From: Bacillota bacterium
GTDB lineage: Bacteria > Bacillota > Clostridia > Christensenellales > Aristaeellaceae
Length of the DNA: 64,000 nt
NCBI GenBank assembly: GCA_023459275.1
Contig: JAEWVC010000085.1
Location: forward strand, 40,652-104,651
Reading direction: 5' to 3'
Shown here: piece after piece, positions 60,762 to 64,000 of the stretch
Layout: every line of letters starts with the position of its first letter
How positions within the stretch are numbered: the first letter of the stretch is position 1
Notes under the pieces: generated by a model
What the model was told of the DNA's origin: nothing
The model's input: only the letters and a program-made list of their open reading frames with translations
Database searches by the model: none
Position numbers and translations under genes: made by a program

Positions 60762-60792
60762 AAAAGACCCGACCTTTTGGGATCGAGTCTTT
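60762..60792 (-). terminator. Terminator beside the first attachment repeat
   Basis: AAAGACTCGA and TCGGGTCTTT arms on the minus strand around a short loop, then TTG. It directly follows, in the tRNA direction, the first copy of the tRNA 3' end, as a tRNA terminator would. Confidence 0.65.
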
Positions 60793-60794
60793 CT

Positions 60795-60813
60795 TGGTGG
60801 AGCATAGGGGATT
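60795..60813 (-). repeat. First copy of 19-bp tRNA-end repeat (attachment-type site)
   Basis: The 19 bases are identical to 60907-60925 and read on the minus strand as the end of a T-arm, the 3' acceptor strand ATGCTCC, A and CCA. The match stops within the T-loop, so only a partial tRNA end remains here. Confidence 0.75.
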
Positions 60814-60875
60814 TTACTTTTTGCCCATTTTTGTTCCCAATATCCACTACATAAATCGTTCCCGATTTCAAGACA

Positions 60876-60904
60876 ATAAAAAACCCTTGATCTACAAGGG
60901 TTTT
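60876..60904 (-). terminator. Terminator beside the second attachment repeat
   Basis: On the minus strand AAAACCCTTG, loop TAGAT, CAAGGGTTTT, then TTATTG. A perfect 10-bp stem. Confidence 0.8.
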
Positions 60905-60906
60905 GC

Positions 60907-60934
60907 TGGTGGAGCATAGGGGATTCGAACCCCT
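60907..60934 (-). tRNA. 3' tRNA fragment (attachment site), probably from tRNA-Ala
   Basis: On the minus strand an intact T-arm AGGGG-TTCGAAT-CCCCT is followed by ATGCTCC, A73 and CCA, then a terminator. No anticodon arm, D-arm or matching 5' acceptor strand exists upstream within 150 bases, so it is a fragment left by integration. Position 70 is U and the discriminator is A; U70 would pair with G3 in the identity base pair of tRNA-Ala. Hence Ala is likely, but A3:U70 in another tRNA cannot be excluded. Confidence 0.75.
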
Positions 60935-61084
60935 TATTTATATCTCCGGCATGTATATGTACGGTGCAATTAAATACAATTATCCGTATGTTTCCGTCTG
61001 TCCCGCGTCCAATCTCTCGCACACATACAACCTTTGCGTAGCTTTATCCAATCAAATTAACACGCAAACGTGTTATAATGTGTG

Positions 61085-62179
61085 TTACCGGATCATCTTG
61101 CGGTACACCTGCTCCATGATTTCTGCCGCCCGCTGCGCGTCCCCGTCCACCTCATGCCCATACGTCCCCAGCGTGTCCATGCTTGCGCTGTGTCCTATGG
61201 GTTTTTTCATGAGCGCCAGGGGAAGGTCTGCCTTGAGTACGCTGATCGCGCTGTGCCGAAGCTCATGCACTGTTGTGCTGATCCCGTGCGCCTCTCCGTA
61301 ACGCTTCCAGGACTTATAGAAATAATGGTTGTCAAGCCTCTCTCCGTTTGATGCTGGGAAAACCCACGGGGATATAATCCCTCTTTCTTTGAGCGCGGCC
61401 TTTTGCGCTTCCAGCACAGACACCGCCGTCTCCGGCAGCACAATAACTCTCCTGGCGTTTTTATTCTTCCCCGTTGTCTGCTCTCCCAGCCTGTTAAACG
61501 CCCTTGTCAAGTGCAATACACCGTCTTTAATGTCCTCTTTACGTATCCCGCAAAGCTCCCCCTCCCGAAGCGCCACCAGGAACAGAAAACGATAGGCATA
61601 TATCAGCGGATCGCATACAACCTTTCCCCTCCATGTTGTGGTATCGTCAGAAAACAGTGTTTTGATCTTTTCAGGCTGTAAGATTGTTCGCTCTCCTACG
61701 GGAGCTGATGTCGGAACGTTCAGCGGCCTCGGGTCCTCCAACGGGTGACGCTTTGATTTGCAGTACATGTAAAACGCAACGGCCTGCGCCCGGATGTTCC
61801 CGCAGGTGCGCTTTGCCTTTCCCTCGATTCCCGCCCTCTCTATGATCTCCTGGAAGTCGCCAGGCGCAATGCTGGACAGCCGGCGTTTCTTCAGCTCCGC
61901 AAACCATATCCGACCTATTGACTCTGCTTTAAGGTATGATTCCGTTTTTGTTGTTGCCTGGACATGATTCAGGTATCCGTCCCAGGCCACCTCAAATCGC
62001 ACATCTTTCCCTACGCCCGATGTAAGCCACAGGTCGGCCTTTCGCTCCGCATCAGCCTTTCCGCGTTTTGACGGTGTTGTACTGTAAAAGCTGCGCCGTA
62101 CGCCGTCCTTCTGGACGTTCACCTGCCATCTGCTGTACTTGTCCAGCCACGCGGCTTCAGACGTTCTCGTAGACTTCAT
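61085..62179 (-). CDS. int: Tyrosine-recombinase integrase
   Basis: A 364-residue integrase. An N-terminal arm-binding domain (~15-60, 'RWQVNVQKDGVRRSFYST'), a core-binding helical domain (~75-155) and the catalytic domain (~165-360) follow in order. The catalytic residues are seen as Arg in 'LVALREGELCGIR' (~210), 'HELRHSAISVL' (His-x-x-Arg, ~308), His in 'PIGHSASMDTLG' (~330) and the nucleophile Tyr in 'LGTYGHEV' (~340). GGGAGGAGCG precedes the ATG. It lies beside a tRNA-end attachment site, as expected for this class. Confidence 0.96.
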   Translation of the reverse strand: MKSTRTSEAAWLDKYSRWQVNVQKDGVRRSFYSTTPSKRGKADAERKADLWLTSGVGKDVRFEVAWDGYLNHVQATTKTESYLKAESIGRIWFAELKKRRLSSIAPGDFQEIIERAGIEGKAKRTCGNIRAQAVAFYMYCKSKRHPLEDPRPLNVPTSAPVGERTILQPEKIKTLFSDDTTTWRGKVVCDPLIYAYRFLFLVALREGELCGIRKEDIKDGVLHLTRAFNRLGEQTTGKNKNARRVIVLPETAVSVLEAQKAALKERGIISPWVFPASNGERLDNHYFYKSWKRYGEAHGISTTVHELRHSAISVLKADLPLALMKKPIGHSASMDTLGTYGHEVDGDAQRAAEIMEQVYRKMIR

Positions 62180-62262
62180 GCTTATACGCTCCTCCCGTAT
62201 AGATATTCGTGTATTTGTTGCATATTATTCTGCTCCGTTTGTGTGCTTTTCTGTAAAACCCG

Positions 62263-62291
62263 TTGCTTTATGGTTTTATTTGCAGTATAAT
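62263..62291 (+). promoter_or_regulatory. Promoter for the short gene at 62323
   Basis: TTGCTT (62263-62268), 17-base spacer, TATAAT (62286-62291), about 30 bases before a GGAGG ribosome site and a GTG start. Confidence 0.6.
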
Positions 62292-62322
62292 CCAGCTATC
62301 AAATTAAATCGGAGGCGATATT

Positions 62323-62487
62323 GTGGACCCGGACGAATCCTGGTTGCTTTACCTGGTCGCATCTTCTTCCGATCCCCAGTCCGCTATGGAATGTGCCCTG
62401 TCGGTCATCCAAGGCGCTTTATCGCAACCTCAATCATCGACAGAACGCCCTTCCGATTCTCTTTCTTTACCTGCCTGTACAGACTGA
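62323..62487 (+). CDS. Short acidic protein of the integrated element
   Basis: A 54-codon frame starting at GTG after CGGAGGCGATATT, with a good promoter upstream. The product begins 'MDPDESWLLYLVASSSDPQS', continues with a helix-like 'AMECALSVIQGAL' and ends in a Ser/Pro-rich tail. Its 3' end overlaps, in the opposite direction, the end of the repressor gene by 83 bases. Small acidic proteins with this kind of start occur beside XRE genes in element switch regions, but I recognise no named family. Translation signals rather than homology support the call. Confidence 0.5.
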   Translation: MDPDESWLLYLVASSSDPQSAMECALSVIQGALSQPQSSTERPSDSLSLPACTD

Positions 62488-62752
62488 TTAATGTCCGCTC
62501 CTCCTCGGAAAGCGTAACGGCCACTGAATCCCTGTTCCCGCTCTCATTGGTAAGGTCCGCGTAAGGTATGTTAAAGAACTCCGCCAGCTTTTCGATCTTA
62601 TCAGCTCTTGGAAGAGAAGTCCCCCGAAACCACGTCGATACCGTTGTCTTTGGCACGCCCAGCGCATCTGCAACGTCTTGTTGGCTTAGGCCCTGTTGAT
62701 TCAGATAGTACGTAAGATTATCAGCGATGATCCGTTTGATGTCGTTGCTCAT
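62405..62752 (-). CDS. XRE family repressor (CI-like)
   Basis: A 115-residue protein with an N-terminal helix-turn-helix (~8-62; 'LSQQDVADALGVPKTTVSTWF' in part) and a short helical C-terminal tail without a LexA-type peptidase domain. GGGAGGATAATGT precedes the ATG. It is divergent from the Cro-like gene and has its own strong promoter. It probably maintains the integrated state. Without the autopeptidase part, release must occur through another protein. Confidence 0.88.
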   Translation of the reverse strand: MSNDIKRIIADNLTYYLNQQGLSQQDVADALGVPKTTVSTWFRGTSLPRADKIEKLAEFFNIPYADLTNESGNRDSVAVTLSEEERTLISLYRQVKKENRKGVLSMIEVAIKRLG

Positions 62753-62773
62753 ACATTATCCTCCCTTTGCTAA

Positions 62774-62802
62774 ATAATATGATATAAATGAACCCCTGTC
62801 AA
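62774..62802 (-). promoter_or_regulatory. Promoter of the repressor gene
   Basis: On the minus strand TTGACA (62802-62797), 17-base spacer, TATTAT (62779-62774), 22 bases before the repressor ATG. Confidence 0.8.
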
Positions 62803-62851
62803 GTCATGCGATTAAAAAACAAAAAATCTTACAAAACATTTCATTTTGTGC

Positions 62852-62880
62852 TTGACAGTACATTTTAATTGTACTATAAT
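62852..62880 (+). promoter_or_regulatory. Consensus promoter with palindrome in its spacer (early operon)
   Basis: TTGACA (62852-62857), 17-base spacer, TATAAT (62875-62880). The spacer lies within the palindrome AGTACA-N7-TGTACT (62857-62875), a probable repressor operator that would hide the promoter when bound. Confidence 0.88.
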
Positions 62881-62902
62881 ACAGTCACAAGGAGGTGAGA
62901 AA

Positions 62903-63109
62903 TTGGATATAAAGCTCACGTTGAAGGCCGCCAGGATCAACGCCGGCGTAAGCCTTGAAACGGCAGCGAAGGCAATCAGCAGAAGCGTTTCAGCCATCCG
63001 CAGGTATGAGCGGCAAACCAGCGTCCCCAGCGTCGTGGATGCGCAAATCCTGGCCGACCTGTACAAAATACCCGTATCCAACCTTACGTTTGTCCGCAAG
63101 TCCAATTAA
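62903..63109 (+). CDS. XRE/Cro-like small DNA-binding protein
   Basis: A 68-residue protein that is one helix-turn-helix domain ('VSLETAAKAISRSVSAIRRYE' in part, ~16-36). The TTG at 62903 follows AAGGAGGTG with ideal spacing and is chosen over an upstream ATG that lies within the promoter. It is the first gene of the rightward operon and the natural antagonist of the divergent repressor. Confidence 0.85.
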   Translation: MDIKLTLKAARINAGVSLETAAKAISRSVSAIRRYERQTSVPSVVDAQILADLYKIPVSNLTFVRKSN

Positions 63110-63125
63110 ATTGTTGGAGGAACGC

Positions 63126-63347
63126 ATGAAACGTTTTCGCAAACTGCGCGGGAAACTTGTGGAGGCCGGGATCACGCAACAGGAGCTTGGATACCACATC
63201 GGGCGCAACTACCAGTCCGTAAATGCGCGTATGAACGACCGTCTGTCCTGGTCCTTGGCCGAAATGTATCAAACGCTTGACCTTCTCCACATCCCGCACG
63301 ATCAGCTCCACATCTATTTCCCGAAGGACGGGAAAGACCCATCGTGA
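63126..63347 (+). CDS. Small helix-turn-helix protein
   Basis: A 73-residue basic protein. 'EAGITQQELGYHIGRNYQSV' (in part, ~13-33) is an XRE-like helix-turn-helix, followed by a helical tail. TTGGAGG precedes the ATG at 63126; an upstream extension of the frame is a shadow within the previous gene. It lies 16 bases after the Cro-like gene. Such second small regulators or replication-type accessory proteins are common in element early operons. Confidence 0.8.
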   Translation: MKRFRKLRGKLVEAGITQQELGYHIGRNYQSVNARMNDRLSWSLAEMYQTLDLLHIPHDQLHIYFPKDGKDPS

Positions 63348-63369
63348 TCTTCACAAAGGAGGAAAACCC

Positions 63370-63999
63370 ATGTGTAACTTCTACTCTCTCATTTCTTCCG
63401 GAGATGGAAAAGTATACCACTTTACCCCGGAAATGCGCAAGAAGGGCGTGTTTGACGCGAAGGGGAGCGCATACAATTACGATTCCCATACCTCAATAGC
63501 CTGCCATTTTCTTGGAAACGGCGAAGAAGATGAATGCAACAAGTGGGAGTACAATCCGTTCTCGGATCAGCTTGTCCTTGACGAGAAGCATACCGCAGAT
63601 GATCGAGAGGCAGTGCTTTCCGAGATCGCCAAGATTGATTTTACCCTCATCGCCGGGGACGTTGCAGGCGCAAGGGCGTTTCTCTCTGGCCTGAAAGACG
63701 TGAAGTGGCTTGATTGTCACGGAGTGCTACCAGAAGGCGCAAGGCTTTTTGAAGCCAGGGACGCTGCCAGGGACGCTGCCAGGGACGCTGCCAGGGACGT
63801 TGCCAGGGACGCTGCCTGGTACGTTGCCTGGTACGCTGCCAGGGACGCTGCCAGGGACGCTGCCTGGGACGTTGCCTGGGACGCTGCCAGGGACGCTGCC
63901 TGGGACGTTGCCTGGTACGCTGCCAGGGACGCTGCCAGGGACGCTGCCAGGGACGCTGCCTGGGACGCTGCCAGGGACGCTGCCAGGGACGCTGCCTAG
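63370..63999 (+). CDS. Element-encoded protein with C-terminal (D/Y)(A/V)A(R/W) tetrapeptide repeats
   Basis: A 209-residue protein. Residues 1-128 form a globular-looking domain ('MCNFYSLISSGDGKVYHFT', 'DEKHTADDREAVLSEIAKID') that I cannot assign with certainty; similar N-termini occur in phage hypothetical proteins. Residues ~131-209 are 20 copies of a tetrapeptide, Asp/Tyr-Ala/Val-Ala-Arg/Trp, encoded by a 12-bp array. This should form a long amphipathic helix or stack of Arg, Trp and Asp. AAAGGAGGAAAACCC precedes the ATG. The TAG stop replaces an AGG/TGG codon of the repeat, so the DNA array may continue past the window. Confidence 0.82.
   Translation: MCNFYSLISSGDGKVYHFTPEMRKKGVFDAKGSAYNYDSHTSIACHFLGNGEEDECNKWEYNPFSDQLVLDEKHTADDREAVLSEIAKIDFTLIAGDVAGARAFLSGLKDVKWLDCHGVLPEGARLFEARDAARDAARDAARDVARDAAWYVAWYAARDAARDAAWDVAWDAARDAAWDVAWYAARDAARDAARDAAWDAARDAARDAA
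63760..63999 (+). repeat. 20-unit, 12-bp tandem repeat array
   Basis: Unit GACGCTGCCAGG repeated 20 times with no insertion or deletion. Only three unit positions vary: base 1 (G or T, Asp/Tyr), base 5 (C or T, Ala/Val) and base 10 (A or T, Arg/Trp). All changes are nonsynonymous and to T. The last unit ends TAG where AGG/TGG is expected. The array reaches one base from the window edge. Confidence 0.95.
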
Positions 64000-64000
64000 G

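Larger units (their letters stand above)
60603..61084. other. Junction region with promoter, terminators and tandem attachment sites
   Basis: 482 bases between the ArsR gene and the integrase. In order: the ArsR promoter, about 90 bases with nothing recognised, a terminator (60762-60792), a 19-bp tRNA-end repeat, a second terminator (60876-60904), the second repeat with a tRNA T-arm, and about 150 bases of AT-rich sequence up to the integrase stop. Confidence 0.6.
60907..64000 (+). mobile_element. Left end of an integrated phage-like or conjugative element
   Basis: Starts at the tRNA fragment and runs past the window edge. It has a tyrosine integrase pointing at the attachment site, a divergent repressor/Cro-type switch with consensus promoters, and several short genes with close spacing, the usual lysogeny-module order. 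No structural, terminase or conjugation genes are within view, so phage versus integrative conjugative element cannot be decided. Confidence 0.8.

Noticed and set aside
63760..63999. The 12-bp array as a CRISPR array or as a diversity-generating retroelement target.
   Set aside because: There are no spacers of separate sequence between units, so it is not CRISPR. No reverse transcriptase or template repeat is in view, and variation is to T rather than the adenine-directed pattern of such retroelements.

Overview
The window looks like the chromosome of a GC-rich member of the Bacillota, most likely a clostridial lineage. The ctsR-mcsA-mcsB-clpC heat-shock operon, a YunB-type sporulation gene, the mrfA/mrfB (yprA/yprB) repair pair, AAGGAGG-type ribosome sites and the dominance of ABC importers all point that way. 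No rRNA is present. One complete tRNA (Ser, GGA) lies at 14.6 kb, and a 3' tRNA fragment lies at 60.9 kb. The species cannot be named from the sequence.

Layout. 0-2.1 kb: the tail of an unrecognised gene and an orphan solute-binding protein. 2.4-10.3 kb: a membrane and redox cluster made of a DUF1576 membrane protein, a UbiA prenyltransferase, the flavin transferase ApbE, a secreted two-domain protein with ApbE-type flavinylation motifs, a polyprenyl synthase, and a type II NADH dehydrogenase fused to a DoxX-like membrane domain. Together these form the core of a flavin-based extracellular electron transfer (EET) system like that of Listeria, but no EetA/EetB is in view. 10.6-18.3 kb: yunB, a class A penicillin-binding protein, tRNA-Ser, a DUF815 ATPase, the pseudouridine catabolism pair psuK-psuG, and a CopZ-like chaperone. 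18.4-22.9 kb: a polyamine importer operon (regulator-potA-B-C-D) with palindromes upstream. 23.3-26.8 kb: hflK-hflC-flotillin. 26.9-28.3 kb: a secreted protein of four ~108-residue repeats. 28.4-33 kb: the CtsR regulon with its promoter and operator. 33-34.6 kb: a YdeI-like protein and an AraC-GGDEF fusion. 34.8-39.6 kb: mrfA-mrfB-TPR-pgmB. 39.6-42.8 kb: tldD-tldE and a small membrane protein. 42.9-48.5 kb (minus strand): Cu/Zn superoxide dismutase, beta-propeller lactonase, MATE exporter, a hypothetical membrane protein, a secreted-protein pseudogene with two in-frame stops, and ribulose-phosphate 3-epimerase. 48.65-55.9 kb: an Ugp/Mal-like importer operon with DUF624, a DeoR regulator and a phosphodiesterase, behind a perfect consensus promoter. 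56-58.7 kb: a polar amino-acid importer. 59.2-60.6 kb: ArsR plus a short-chain dehydrogenase.

From about 60.8 kb to the right edge lies the left end of an integrated element. Two copies of a 19-bp tRNA 3'-end sequence, each beside a terminator, are followed by a tyrosine integrase, a divergent repressor/Cro-like switch, several small genes, and a gene ending in 20 copies of a 12-bp tandem repeat. The element runs out of the window. The intact target tRNA (probably Ala) should lie beyond the right edge.

The most notable points are the EET-like locus without EetA/EetB, the 12-bp repeat gene whose variation is limited to three two-state positions and whose stop codon lies inside the repeat, the tandem attachment sites, and the reading frame held open across two ochre codons at 47 kb.
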